From Theobroma cacao (taxonomy: Eukaryota; Streptophyta; Magnoliopsida; Malvales; Malvaceae), in assembly GCF_000208745.1 (NCBI RefSeq), contig NC_030858.1, positions 27,814,158 through 27,878,157 of the forward strand: a stretch of DNA of 64,000 nt. Direction: 5' to 3'. A program made the position numbers and the translations under genes. Below the pieces are notes generated by a model. It searched no databases. It saw only the letters and a list, made by a program, of their open reading frames with translations, and was not told the DNA's origin. This document shows, piece after piece, positions 9,951 to 21,433 of the stretch; the first letter of the stretch is position 1; each line of letters begins with the position of its first letter.

Positions 9951-11789
9951 TGTAATACCCCTGACCTTAGTGGAGGTTAAGTGAGTCATGCAAAATCTGA
10001 TTAGACTAACCAATTGGCCATGACATGAGAGGTGCATGTATGTATATGAACTTGAGATAATATGTAATACCCCTGACCTTGGTGAAGGCTAATATAAGCT
10101 ACAAATAGTTTAGATTAGACTACTTTAAGAGTTGATGCGAATATGTGGATATGTGTTATCCGTGTTTTAGTGCATAATTATGATATTTGATAAGCCTGAG
10201 GACTAATGAGTGATAATATATTAACGTCAAGGTATAAGTAAAGGGAGCTATGCCAATTATGCATAGACATTAAGGAATGATTAATGGCGTAAATGTTTTG
10301 AAGCTTAGTTAGGATTTGTCATTTTGATTTGGTATGCACATTAAAAATATGGGTTTTGTTTGTTGATTTTTGGTGTTGGATGAATGAAAAATGAGTATGG
10401 AGACTTAGTATGTGAAATAAGCTTAAGTATATTAGTGTTCAAGTGCTGAAACCATAAAAAAATTTACAAGTTTGGGCCATGTTTCGAGACATGAGCTAGT
10501 GAGTCTTGATACATAAGCCATAATGTTTTGGAAATTTTCCAACGGACATGAGGTTTCAAGACCGCCAAAGAGATGTCCCAATACATGAAACTTATGCTTA
10601 TGTTTTAGTCAGTTTTGATACAAAGTATGAAAATAATTAAAGAGTGTTCCGATACATGAAGGGAGGCTTACTATTTTGGCTTGAAAAGACACTAAAGTCT
10701 CAAAACATTAATAATAGGTATCGAGACCTATAGTACAATTTGCAAAATATATATGAATTGGCTTTAGGTAGTCTGCCCATTTGGAGTTGAAAGAAACTAA
10801 GCTTCATTTGTTTGCTTTTGGAAACCCCAAGCCTTCCATTGGTGTTCAAGCTACTTTTGAGGTGATTGAAGCTTAGAAAATTCTATTAATAACTTAATTT
10901 ACTATTTGATCGGTTTATGATTAAAATTCTATTATTTACTTCAATTAAACCATTTTCCCATGAGTTGGTGATTCTTTGGAGTTAAGCTAGTTAAATTTAA
11001 CACTTAAGGTAAGGATTTATGCATTTTGATGTTAGAAGTAGAAGTTGTGGTTGAAATGTTGTTGAAGGTTGAGTTAAAACTATGCTCTGAATTTATTTGA
11101 AAGCTGAGAAATAAGGTTTTATATTTTGTTAAGGGAGAATACAAGCTTAAGGGGATTGTTGCTGCACTTGGAGATTGTTGGTGAGCAAAGAAGAATTGAG
11201 TGGGATGTTGGTGGAAAATTTCTTGTAATTGTGAATGGGGTATTCTTTTGAGATAAAATAAATAATTAAGTTTTTGTATGTATATATCTATATGCTAACA
11301 CCAGTTGAGACATTTTTAAATGTTAGCCTAGAAGCATTACACCTAGGCCATTGCTTGATTATGAGATTGGAATTTTGATTATGTCTGAGCAATGATTATG
11401 ATTTTTTAAAAAAGGTTTCATGTATATGTATACAAGTTATATATACACAATTTGAAAATGGGAAACAAGCCCTTTAAAGACATTTTAAAATCCTCAATGT
11501 TTTTCTACAGTTTTTATTTGATTTGTGATGAGCCCTATGATGGCTATTGCGCATGATTTTCTCTGTGTTGAGGTATAGGGCCCACAACCCTATTGTTCTG
11601 CCTGTTATTAATTCAGTGAACACAATTGCTTCTATAATGTGTTAATGTTCCTGCATTATGGTAGTCCATCAAGCATCATTATGTCTGCATTATGATGGTT
11701 TATTGAGCATTGTTTTCTTTGTTTGATGAAAGATTGTTGAGTTTATGGAATGTGCATACATATATGTGTTGCATAGGGTTTTTTGCCTA

Positions 11790-12130
11790 ATGCTTGTAAG
11801 GAAGGTGGTAAGCAGGACGGTGGTAAGAGTCTCGCCTATGATTCCCGTCACGGTGGTAAGAGTCTCGCCTATGATTCCCGTCTATAGTGCTTTAATGAGT
11901 ACCAGTTTTGTCTACAAAGATGGTGGTAAACAAGGACGATGGTAAAAGTTCTGCCTACAGTGCTTTGATGAGTACCAGTTTTACTTGTAATGATGGTGGT
12001 AAGTAAGGACAGTGATAAAAGTCAAGCTTGTGATTCTTGCCTGTAGTGCTTTGATGAGTATTAGTTTTGCCTGCAGGGATGGTGGTAAGTAGGGATAGTG
12101 GTAAGAGTCCCGCTTGTGATTCTCCGATGT
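11790..12130 (+). repeat. Minisatellite A inside the gypsy-type LTR
   Basis: A perfect 33-bp duplication (11817-11849 and 11850-11882). It is followed by longer degenerate units whose AGTGCTTTGATGAGTA motif recurs at 11886, 11959 and 12045 (periods 73 and 86). Confidence 0.88.
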
Positions 12131-12164
12131 AATGCTCTAATTCTATCCAATGATTCTAATTTCA

Positions 12165-12350
12165 GATGATAACTTTTATATTTTGTCGGTGGCTAGAGCA
12201 TTGGACAATGATTTTGATATTCCATCTATGGTTACGGCATTGGATGATAACTTTGATATTCTGTCAATGACTACGGCATTGGACGATGACTTTGATATTT
12301 AGTTAGTGACTTCGATGATGACTTTGATATGCCGTCGACAGTTTGACATT
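12165..12350 (+). repeat. Minisatellite B (about 39-bp unit)
   Basis: The core GATGACTTTGATAT and variants recur starting near 12165, 12206, 12243, 12282 and 12313, linked by GGCATTGGA. Confidence 0.85.
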
Positions 12351-14387
12351 GGACTAGCTCTATATTTCCATCGGTTGGCCATGGTATGATGGCTCTGTCT
12401 ATTTGGTTGTTGGTAAGCTTCTGCTTCCTACAAATGTATTCTCTATGGAATAGTCCTTATAAATAAAATCTAATTTGATGTGTAGCTATGATTTAAAGGG
12501 TCAGGTTATGTATTAGCTTTAAGGATATGCTTGGCATATATGCGTATATTGTTTGAAAGATCATTTTATAATCTATTCGGTTTGGTAAGCATCTTAGGAT
12601 TGAGAATAATCAACTATGAATTTAATTCTTTAAGACAAAGGAGTTAGAAATAATAAATCTTGGAAAGGCTTTAGTAAAAGGGCTATTGTAATTGGAGTTT
12701 AGTTAAAGATCTGAGCCTTGCTTTAAGTCCAATATTTTTCATGCCACAATTTGGCAATTTGTTCAAATCAGGATTTCTATACAGCAAAAGAAAAGGTAAG
12801 TTCCCAATGCATTTGATATAAATGATGAAATCTGTCCATGGTGAATTATTGTCTAAATTCTATTTTATGATATCTACATGAACTTAAAGGTATCTGGCAT
12901 TTGACATGGCACTAAGGTTAGTTCAATTTTGTCATGTTTAGTGAGAAGCTTGTACCTCACTAAATTAGTTGTGATTGTAGATCATGAGAGATAATGAGTC
13001 AAATAATGTGTTGGTTGGTGAAGCCCCAAAGAGGGAGCTCTGAATTTTGATTTGGGAAGAAATTTGATTTTGTTTATTGAGTTAGATGGGGTATTAGTTT
13101 GATGAAGCTTATTAATTAATATGAATGCATGCTACTTAAATGAAATCTGTTGATATGAATGCATGATACTTAAATGAAATCTGTTGGTGGGATAGAACCC
13201 TAAAATTGTTTTGGTAAGATTTGAAAAACTTCGAGGCCCCTTTGTGTGTATGTTGGGTAGTAAGATGGACTTCCGAGTCAGTCCTTATTGGACATTTATA
13301 TTGACTTGATTATGCGTTAGGTTGTACACTTGGTTGCTATATAATTTGTTTCTTCTTAATAGTCTCTGTTAGATTTATACATGTTCTTCCTTTCTTATTT
13401 CTGGTTTGGATCGAGATCACGTTGACTTGTGCCTAAGTGAGGCAATATGATTAATAAAGGAAGTTAGTCAATGAGAGCATTTGATGCTCGAATGAAATCT
13501 GAGTTATACGGGTAAAAGACCACAATCTAATTTTGATGAACTCTGTTATGATTCAAAACCCTTCCTTAGGTAAATGTGGGTAATATGATGGGTTTTAAGC
13601 CAACCTTTATGTGGCATCTACCTTGGTTGAGCATGCCCTATTTCTGTACATTTGGTTTACAAGCTATATGCATATACAATTTGCATATGAGATGGACTTT
13701 CAAGTTACTCTTTATTTGATATTTGAATTGGCTTTAAGTATGCCATAATTGCTTTGTATTCGATTTGCACATCTCACGTTTAATATAACCTGTTCTGCTT
13801 TTGTCTATAAGTTTGATTTACATTGTATACTTTTGAATTATCTATTTTTATATAAAAACTCTCCCATATTTAACTTGTTTTCTTTTTATGCTCACTCACT
13901 GAGTTATGAAAGACACATCTCAGTTAATTGTTACCTTGTGCAAATAGTAGCTCTTTCAAGATCCCTGCTTAGGAAGCGAGTGGTTAGTGTTTGTCTAATA
14001 GACGGACTTTTTGACATCTGGTAGGCACCTCCAATCCACCAAGTCCACTCTGCTGGTTCTGTTTTAGTTCTAGTCTTGGTCTCAGTTTGCTTTTGGTTTG
14101 TAGGCATGGAGTTGCCATTTGATTCTGTCTTGGACCCATCATGTTAGCCAAGTTATAGCATCTTTTGTATATGGTGCATAATTGCACTTTTGTTTCTGAT
14201 TTAGCACAATGATATGTTGAAAGATGTGCCAAGGTGCATTTGTTTGTAAAGAGATTTAAACTCATGATATTTAAGTGAGTCATTGTATATATTTAGTTTG
14301 GACATATGTTCTGTCTTATTATTTGTTATTTTGGGACTTGCTCGGGACTCGTATACCAATCATAGTCCCTAGATTTGAGTTGCGACA

Positions 14388-16627
14388 GACTTTTAGTTGA
14401 GAAAAGTGCGGTTTAGGGTAAGCTGTCAGTTCATATTCTCATTATTCTTTTCACATGTACCAAGTAGGAAAGTTTTGAAGCAATTTGTAGCATTTTATAA
14501 AGGCCAACAAAGTATTTCCAGTTAAAATATGACGTTTTGGTTTATGTTTTGATGTTATTCTTGTTTGGTAAACTGTTTTCATCACTTCAACCCCCCAAAG
14601 TAATTAATTCTAAAAGTTAGCTTCACCATATAGTTCTAAAAAGTGCCAACTCTACTTTCGCTAATCATGCATAACATAACAACAAGTCAACAAGCGAACC
14701 CCACCAGGTCTCTTATCCAGTATTTGGGTTGAATAGTTCTTGAATTAAGAAAGGAAGGAAACAAGTTGTTTAGCATAAAACAAAAATGAACATTTGTAGA
14801 GATAAATCAATACATTTCTCTTAGCATATTTAGTATGAGAGGCAGGTTTTGGTAGGTCTGATATGATACCATTTAATCTAATGAGAAGAAACGCTAATCA
14901 ATACCATTATTTTGATGATATTTATAAAAAGATTTTTAATTAATATATTGTACATCCTTAAATTTAGCTAAGAAAATGTGTTAAAAAAATATTGTTTCAA
15001 AACTTAAATAGTAAAAAGGTTCATGTACGAAGACCATTTTTCAATTAATTTTTTTCTTTTTTTTCAGCTGAATGGGTCATTCAATTTTGATTAATTCTTG
15101 TAAAGAAAAATTAACTTTCGTCAAATTAAATATTAATTGATATTGATGCGTTATATAAATAAAATTAAATCTAATATTTAGGGAGTATAAAAAATCCATT
15201 GACATTGAATCGGAGGCCGTTAACTTCTCATCTGCTTCTAACCTACATGCTTGTAAAATATCTAAATCACTGCCACCAAGCACGGAAAAGTGGTTTGCAA
15301 AAGATTGTACTACCAATTACCATCTGACTGACAGCTCGGCCATCTACCAACCCTTTGATTCGTTTTCTTGTTTTGGAGCTGAGGTGGGCCTCGAGGTATC
15401 ACTTTTTAGAGTTGTTTTCATTTGACATATCAAATTTTAATCAGTACAGTACCCTGCCCTAGATTCGAAAGCAAAGTTTAACGATGATGCCCCTTGGAAC
15501 GATAACATCTGGCCTTTCTCTTGGCGGAGGATCCAAAGGGGGCACGAGAAACTTCGTGGCTCCTGCTTTGGACTAGAAAGTAGCAACCAACAGGCAGGCC
15601 TTTTTTTACCAAGTCAACAAAAAAAGAAAGAAAAAGAAGAGCAGAAACTAGAAAGCCTTAATTTGTTGCCGCAACAGTTTATGTAGTTTACGTTAAAAAA
15701 CCTTTTTTCTTCTTCTTTGATGGAAGGTAAGTGTGAACAGATAGATAGGATAGCCTAATGGCTGGATGCAACTTTCATCCATGAACAAAAAAGAAGAAAA
15801 GAAAATCATGAACAACTTAGACAAACTTTCGAAAGCAAAGTTTAACGATGATGCCCCTTGAAGTCGTGTATCGCGTGGAACCAGGACATACTTCTTCCTT
15901 TCGTCCACAAGGATTCATACATGCGTCCTTACATATGCTGGCTTTATTGCTCCTTTTTGCAATCCTCGTTTTTTGCTGTTGAAAATACCGTTTCGGTGAG
16001 CACGAAGTCGGGAGATCTCCAAGGGGACATCTAAATATTAAAGTCTGAAACTGTGATTTGAAGACATAAATCAAATACAAAATGAGAAAAACAAAGTTTA
16101 TGATATGAAAGAGATTTGTCTTTATATTGTGTTGTCCAACTTAGACATGAACAAAAAACAAAAAAAGAAAATCATGCATCAATATTGTACCAACTGGCTA
16201 CTATCCTTGGATATTACTCTTGGGGGTCATATATCAGTTTCAAGAACAGAGGAAAGTTGATTCCCTATTGGCACTCTTCCATGCACCCTGGTCATTCAGA
16301 TATCAGGTCTCCTCATCCATCAAATATTGGACCAAGTTCATTTGGGGTTCAAATGAATAGTATTGGAAGTGCACGCCTCACTAGATAGGAAATGCACGAG
16401 CATGTAAACAAACCGGAAAATAAAGAAGGAAAAAGTGGTGATAATAAATGTTTATAGTGCAGAAAGCTGGAACTGAAATAAGAAAAGAGAGATGTTGAAA
16501 ATTGAAAAAAGGGAGTAGTCGTTTTTCCAGCCTTGGATTTTTTCAAGGGGCAAGACAATCACCTAATAATTCTCAGCTCCAGGTCCTTTTTCTCATCCAA
16601 CATTTTTGACTTGTTGCTCTGTTCAGA
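14388..16627. other. Intergenic region downstream of the UGT gene
   Basis: No gene recognised. It holds a perfect 33-bp direct repeat (15464-15496 and 15828-15860) and local repeats of the AGAAAATCATG type near 15800 and 16160. Short frames here have no domain. Sequence immediately below 16628 would be the 3' UTR of the UGT gene. Confidence 0.5.
15464..15860 (+). repeat. 33-bp perfect direct repeat pair
   Basis: Identical copies at 15464-15496 and 15828-15860, beginning TTCGAAAGCAAAG and ending GCCCCTTG, 331 bp apart. Confidence 0.9.
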
Positions 16628-18145
16628 TCAACCTCTTTTTGACTCTTTTAAGTTTTGAGTCCTACCCTTTTGTTGCTTCTGATCATTCTGTCCCCTCATT
16701 GTCCTCGCTGCGTTGAAGAAATCGTCCATCGCTTTGACAGAAGAACCCTTGAAACCTTTCTCATCTTTCATGGCATTCTTGATCATCTCCCCCACTTTAG
16801 AAGCTTTCCTTCTCATCTCCTTTCCTTTCATGCAATCACTCATCACTAGTTCAATCTTTGCTGCGATATCTTCATGCTTAACTTCACAAGTTTTTCCTCT
16901 TGCCACCTCCACACAAACCCCTACGTCTTCCACCAAGAACTTCACATTGAAGAATTGTTCAGCCGCCATAGCCCACCCAATTAATGGTACCCCATGACTG
17001 AGTGATTCCAGCACAGAATTCCATCCACAGTGACTTAAGAAAGCAGATGTAGATTTGTGGGATAAAATCTCCAGTTGGGGTGCCCATTTATGCACTACCA
17101 ACCCTTTCTTTGACTCTCTAATTCTCTCTTCAAATCCTCCAGGCAACCATTCCTTGGCTTTGAATTCTGAATTGATTTCAAACCCTATGGGTGGCCTGAC
17201 AACCCAAATAAAATTCTTGCCACTTACCTCCAAAGCTTTGGCTAACTGCATCATCTGTGATGAAGAGATGGTGTTCATAGATCCAAAAGAGACATATAAC
17301 ACTGAATTTTGAGGCTTTGTATCTAACCATGCTTTGCAAAACTCAGGTGTGATTCCTGCTTCTTTGCCAACACGTGCTCTGTTTTCGATTGACAACAATA
17401 TTGGCCCGACAGGCCAGACTGGCGTACCTAGCTTTCGCTTAAAATACGTCAATCCAATATGATCGAACTCCTCCACTGTGTTGAACAAAATCCCACCAGA
17501 GTTAGCCCATTCTGGCAGATATTTACCATGGAAAACTGACCAAGAATCTGTGCCGTCTGCCTTTGACATAGTTATAGGCAACTGGGTGAACTGTATCTTT
17601 GAAGCTTCTTGAAAATCTGGCAACAAAAAGTGATCATCTGCCTTTACTCCCTTATGAGGAAGATTTAGCCAGATGGAGTAATAGCAAGCCAAACCGAACC
17701 CACCAGCCCCACTAAACACTGCATGAAACACGCCAAGCTCCTGAGCAATTCCAGCCATCCACCCAAAAAAGATGTCTCCAATTATGCAAAGCGGGAGTTG
17801 GCCGTCCTGCTGTTGTATGATATCTTCAATAAGATCTTTGAAAACAGTCCCGAGAGAAGCTGAAGCTTCAAGAAGTCGGATGACAAATTGGTAAGGAACA
17901 ACATCACAATTTTCAGTGTTTGGAGGGAGGCCGTGATCGCAACTATTGAAAGGGATTTCAAGGAGTTGGATAGAGGAGGTCGGAGGCAGGGATGATCTTA
18001 GTTTCTTGATGTTAAGAGGGGTGTTTACAAGGGTTATTTTATAGTTTCTTGTTTTTTCTATGTGAAGGGCTAATGCTAGGAAAGGAATGATATGGCCTTG
18101 TGCCATGAAGGGGAACATTACCACATATTCTCTCTTTTCTGCCAT
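16628..18145 (-). CDS. UDP-glycosyltransferase, family 1 (UGT92A-like)
   Basis: Intact intronless frame of 505 codons starting at ATG 18143-18145, with MAEKREYVVMFPFMAQGHIIP at the N-terminus as expected. It transfers a sugar, probably glucose, from UDP-sugar to a small acceptor in the cytosol; the acceptor cannot be read from sequence. Catalytic His18 sits in GHIIP; Asp124 in CIIGDIFFGW is the likely partner acid. The C-terminal PSPG donor box spans residues 354-397, from WAPQ through HCGWNS (372-377) to AAEQ, and ends in Gln397, which usually goes with UDP-glucose. The GVCVEVARG stretch after the box and the NTPLN/LPP region resemble UGT92A proteins; subfamily is inference. The last 20 or so residues (from about 484) are a polar Gln/Lys-rich tail longer than in most relatives. 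No stop or frameshift, so probably functional. Confidence 0.95.
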   Translation of the reverse strand: MAEKREYVVMFPFMAQGHIIPFLALALHIEKTRNYKITLVNTPLNIKKLRSSLPPTSSIQLLEIPFNSCDHGLPPNTENCDVVPYQFVIRLLEASASLGTVFKDLIEDIIQQQDGQLPLCIIGDIFFGWMAGIAQELGVFHAVFSGAGGFGLACYYSIWLNLPHKGVKADDHFLLPDFQEASKIQFTQLPITMSKADGTDSWSVFHGKYLPEWANSGGILFNTVEEFDHIGLTYFKRKLGTPVWPVGPILLSIENRARVGKEAGITPEFCKAWLDTKPQNSVLYVSFGSMNTISSSQMMQLAKALEVSGKNFIWVVRPPIGFEINSEFKAKEWLPGGFEERIRESKKGLVVHKWAPQLEILSHKSTSAFLSHCGWNSVLESLSHGVPLIGWAMAAEQFFNVKFLVEDVGVCVEVARGKTCEVKHEDIAAKIELVMSDCMKGKEMRRKASKVGEMIKNAMKDEKGFKGSSVKAMDDFFNAARTMRGQNDQKQQKGRTQNLKESKRG

Positions 18146-18524
18146 TTTTTGTTTTGGTGAAGACTGAAGAAGTTGAGAGAGAGTGGTTCCTGTTTACTGG
18201 TTTTCGAAGGATACAAAGCACTTTCAAAAAGGTTCAAGGGATTATTATTTAGTCATTGGATTGTCAATTGTGACATTGTGTTGAAAACTGAAAAGGCATA
18301 CCTGGCCCTTTACTGGCTTTAGTTTTTTTTTTTTTTTTGCTTTTTCCAAAAATAAAGTGGGTAATTTTCTTTCTATATTTTTCTCGATGGAATACTTTCA
18401 AGTTTGCTTTCGTCTTCCAAAACAGTGTGTAAGAGCAAGAGGTGCTCGTAGACCGCACGTGACATCTGACTGTCCCCTTTTAAATAGCATAAAATACTTT
18501 GATTCTCTTTGGGTTAAATTATAA
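18146..18524 (-). promoter_or_regulatory. 5' flank/promoter region of the UGT gene
   Basis: The 90 bp upstream of the ATG on the - strand is CT-rich (a CTCTCTCTCAAC leader), typical of a plant 5' UTR. A TAAATAATAA stretch near 18240-18252 is a possible TATA region. A poly-T run lies at 18320-18340. No other element could be assigned. Confidence 0.4.
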
Positions 18525-19120
18525 TTCTATATAAGTCTTTTAGTATTTAAATAGACAATTATCTCATACATGTATATGATAATAACGGGTAAACGTGAAA
18601 TATCTAAAATATTTTTTTTCTACTATTTTTTACTATTTTTTTTCTCTTAAGTCGACCAACAACGCTTCTTTACACCGACCAACCACTTTGCAGCTGAATC
18701 TAACCGCGAATGTCAAATTCAGCCGAATCACCCCAAAGGGAGTGTGATCTGGTTGCGCAACCCAGATCTTGTGCTCCCTTGGAGAGGCTGAGATTGACGC
18801 TTCCCTAGAGAGTGTGATCGAGCTCAATGCTCCCTTAAGGGAGGGTGATCTAGCCACACTTCCTTGGCCAGATCTGGCTTTCCTCGGCCAGATTCAGTCT
18901 CAAGGTGGTTGGCTGGGGAGAGGTAAGGTAGAGAGAGTTTTTTTTAATAGGAGAGAAAAAATTTTAAATGTAAAAAATTATAATTTATATAGTGTGGTAA
19001 TTTTTAAAATTAATAAAAGGTAAAATTGTATGAGAAATATTGCCACATCTTCAAACTTAATGGAAACATTAACTATTGATTAATAATTAAACATTAACAT
19101 ATCTAGTGAAAGATATTCTT
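18525..19120 (+). mobile_element. Degenerate relative of the 19774-20270 MITE
   Basis: The segment 18955-19115 aligns by eye with 20040-20165 (shared TTTTAAAATTAATAAA, GGTAAAATT, ATATTGCCACAT-like and AATGGAAACATTAACT-like motifs). The centre (18640-18900) is GC-richer, with repeated GTGCTCCC and GGGAGTGTGATC motifs like the centre of the other copy. The terminal repeats are not clear, so the borders are approximate. Confidence 0.5.
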
Positions 19121-19773
19121 TTAAGGTGACCTGTTCATTTTGAATACTAATGGACTCGCGTGGAATAATGGTTAAAATTTACAAAGATTAGAGTATTTTA
19201 CCCTTTTAAATATCAAGTTCGAGCTTGGCAAGTCACATTCATTTATACATTTTTATTTAAATATTAAAATATTATATTTTAGAGTTTACATTCTTGATTT
19301 TAAAATAACATAATAAAAACACCTGGAAAGACCAAGCTCAAGCTCAAGCTCAATTTGAAGAGAGAGATTATACTCAAAATTGACCGAATTGAGTCGAGTT
19401 TGGGATTTGACTTGGGAGCCCAATTTATAAACACTTTTACTAAGAATAATTTTTTTAAAGAAATATTTTTATCTATGTAATGCATTAAGTTATATCATAT
19501 TTACAAATCAATAGTTATACTTATTAAATATGCATATATATATATATATATATATAATTATTTTTTTAAGGTTGGTGTTTGTCTTTTTCTTTCATCTAAA
19601 AAGGGTAAAAAGATATTTACTTAATCCAAAATTTTATGAATGCTTAGCTTATGCTTGGCAATGTTTATAAAAAGATTAAGAGTTTAGGGTTGTTTTCCAT
19701 CTATCCATTTAATTATAAAATTAGAATACTAAATTACGTTAAAAATTATATTATACATATATAGTTAAATTAA
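19121..19773. other. AT-rich spacer with a (TA)n microsatellite
   Basis: No gene. A (TA)n run lies at about 19528-19556 and a short AGCTCA repeat at about 19332-19352. The sequence ends in TTAAATTAA (19765-19773), the left target duplication of the next MITE. Confidence 0.6.
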
Positions 19774-20270
19774 AGGTAAAATACCCTTACACTTTTAAGT
19801 TTTGATCAAAATTTCAAGCAGGTACATTAGTTTTCGAAATGAACACTCCACCCAAAAAGTGTAAACACCGTTAACAGAGATGGTGAAAGTATTAAAATGC
19901 CCTTTTTCGTTATTAATTTAAAAAATTATTATTAGATTTTTAAAAAATAAAAAAAGGGAGCATCAATCGGTGCTCCCTAACTCCCTAAGACCAGTGCTCC
20001 CCAAGAGAGAGGGAGCACTAATCACCAACAATGCTTTTTTTTTTTAATTACTAAAAAAATTATATAATAATAATTTTAAAATTAATAAAGGGTAAAATTA
20101 TCATTTCAATATTATCACATTATCAAATTAACGGAAACACTAACAGTTGACTAATGGGTAGACCTATGTGTTTAGCAAAAGATTTTTTTTGAACGGAGTA
20201 TCTATTTCGAAAACAAATGGATCTATTTGAAATTTTAATTAAAACTTAGGAGGTTGGGGGCATTTTACCC
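19774..20270. mobile_element. Mutator-like MITE with long terminal inverted repeats
   Basis: 497 bp with inverted repeats of about 75 bp: left begins AGGTAAAATACCC, the right reverse complement begins GGGTAAAATGCCC, and both continue through TAAGTTTT..AAATTTCAA to TTTTCGAAAT. It is flanked by a perfect 9-bp duplication TTAAATTAA (19765-19773 and 20271-20279), the size made by Mutator-type transposases. The non-coding centre contains the inverted motif GGTGCTCCC/GGGAGCA. Confidence 0.92.
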
Positions 20271-20355
20271 TTAAATTAATGTGTAAAAATTTTCAAATAT
20301 ATTTCTAACGCTTTTGTATCCCGTCTCTTAGTATATAATAATTGGTTGAATGCTT

Positions 20356-20750
20356 GAAAAACCCATGAATTATTCAAAAAAATTCAAATAAATCCTTATT
20401 CTTCTAGTCCTTATACATTTATTTTGGGTAAACCAGCCTTTATGACTAAATGTTGATTAATTGTCATAAGTGAAAATATTAATTGTCATTTAATACTCAT
20501 GTGACATTGACATGGTGTTGATGTGGAGAGTGAAAATATTATATAATTACATCATCGTATCACATTAGTAAGTCACGTCATCATCTATTATAAAATTTTA
20601 ACATGACATGTTAGCGTCACATGACATTGAATGATAAGTGACATTTTTACTAACAATAATTTCTCAACAATTAGTTATAAGGATTTGTTTGACTAAAAAT
20701 AAGTACAAGAACTTGATTAAATATAATAAAAAGAAGTACAAGAGCTTTTT
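20356..20750. mobile_element. MITE with inverted arms of about 130-150 bp
   Basis: The left arm (about 20356-20505) and right arm (about 20620-20750) are imperfect reverse complements. For example GGGTAAACCAGCCTTTATGAC pairs with GTTATAAGGATTTGTTTGAC, and ACTCATGTGAC with GTCACATGAC. The borders and target duplication could not be fixed. No coding content. Confidence 0.75.
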
Positions 20751-21433
20751 TATGTATTATATCATAATAATTCTGATTCAGTTGCAAATTTTCATTTCAA
20801 TATTGATTTTCATTAAATTAAAATATAAAAAAATTTGGGGTTTTCCCTTTTATGTAAGTCTTAATTTGAAGAGCTTGCATTGATAATGATCAAGTCATTT
20901 ATTATTTCAAAAAATAATGAATTCATCTTATACACCAATGATTGGTGGAGTCCAAAAGCTCTACAAAGGGGTCTCTCTATGTCATGTGCCACCTTTCTTC
21001 TAAAAGAAATACACTTCTAACAAAATTTCATGTTAACATCTGTCACTAATTCTACCATTAACGTAAAAAACCTCTTATGTCTCTTAGTCTTAACTTCGTA
21101 ACTCTAGGTTATATGAGTTACCTAACTTGTTTTAGATTTACATCTATTAGGTATTATTTATTATACATAAGGTTTTTACTGGGAGTCAGAGCAACTTCAG
21201 TTTGGATTTAGAACTCAAAAAATTGTAACTTCATCTCTAATTAATTTATGTGTGAAACATGAATATATGGATTTAGAGATGTAGTAAATCATTATTGTAA
21301 TAATTAATTGTTGGTATTTGTTGATTACATGAATTAATATTGAATGCAGGGTCCTGTATAGTTTTCAAATTTTTGTAACTATAACTTTAAAATTCGTAAT
21401 TCTTTTATGTATGCTGCAATTGGAATCTAGGGT
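20751..21433. other. AT-rich spacer, no feature seen
   Basis: I see no gene, known repeat or structure here. Confidence 0.4.

Larger units (their letters stand above)
9951..14387 (+). mobile_element. Large gypsy-type LTR-like sequence (solo LTR or decayed element)
   Basis: Begins TGTAATACCCCTGACC (9951), a start common in plant gypsy LTRs. The same start recurs at 10063, giving a partial 112-bp duplication. It ends at GAGTTGCGACA (14387). No protein domain was found. Inside lie two minisatellites, a 34-bp duplication near 13120-13186, and a late segment (13890-14040) resembling the distal part of plant gypsy LTRs. I could not find matching target duplications at 9946-9950 and 14388-14392, so the borders are tentative and the sequence may be composite. 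Confidence 0.5.

Noticed and set aside
15077..16080. Short frames downstream of the UGT gene as small proteins
   Set aside because: No conserved motif; they overlap local repeats and have no coding signature.
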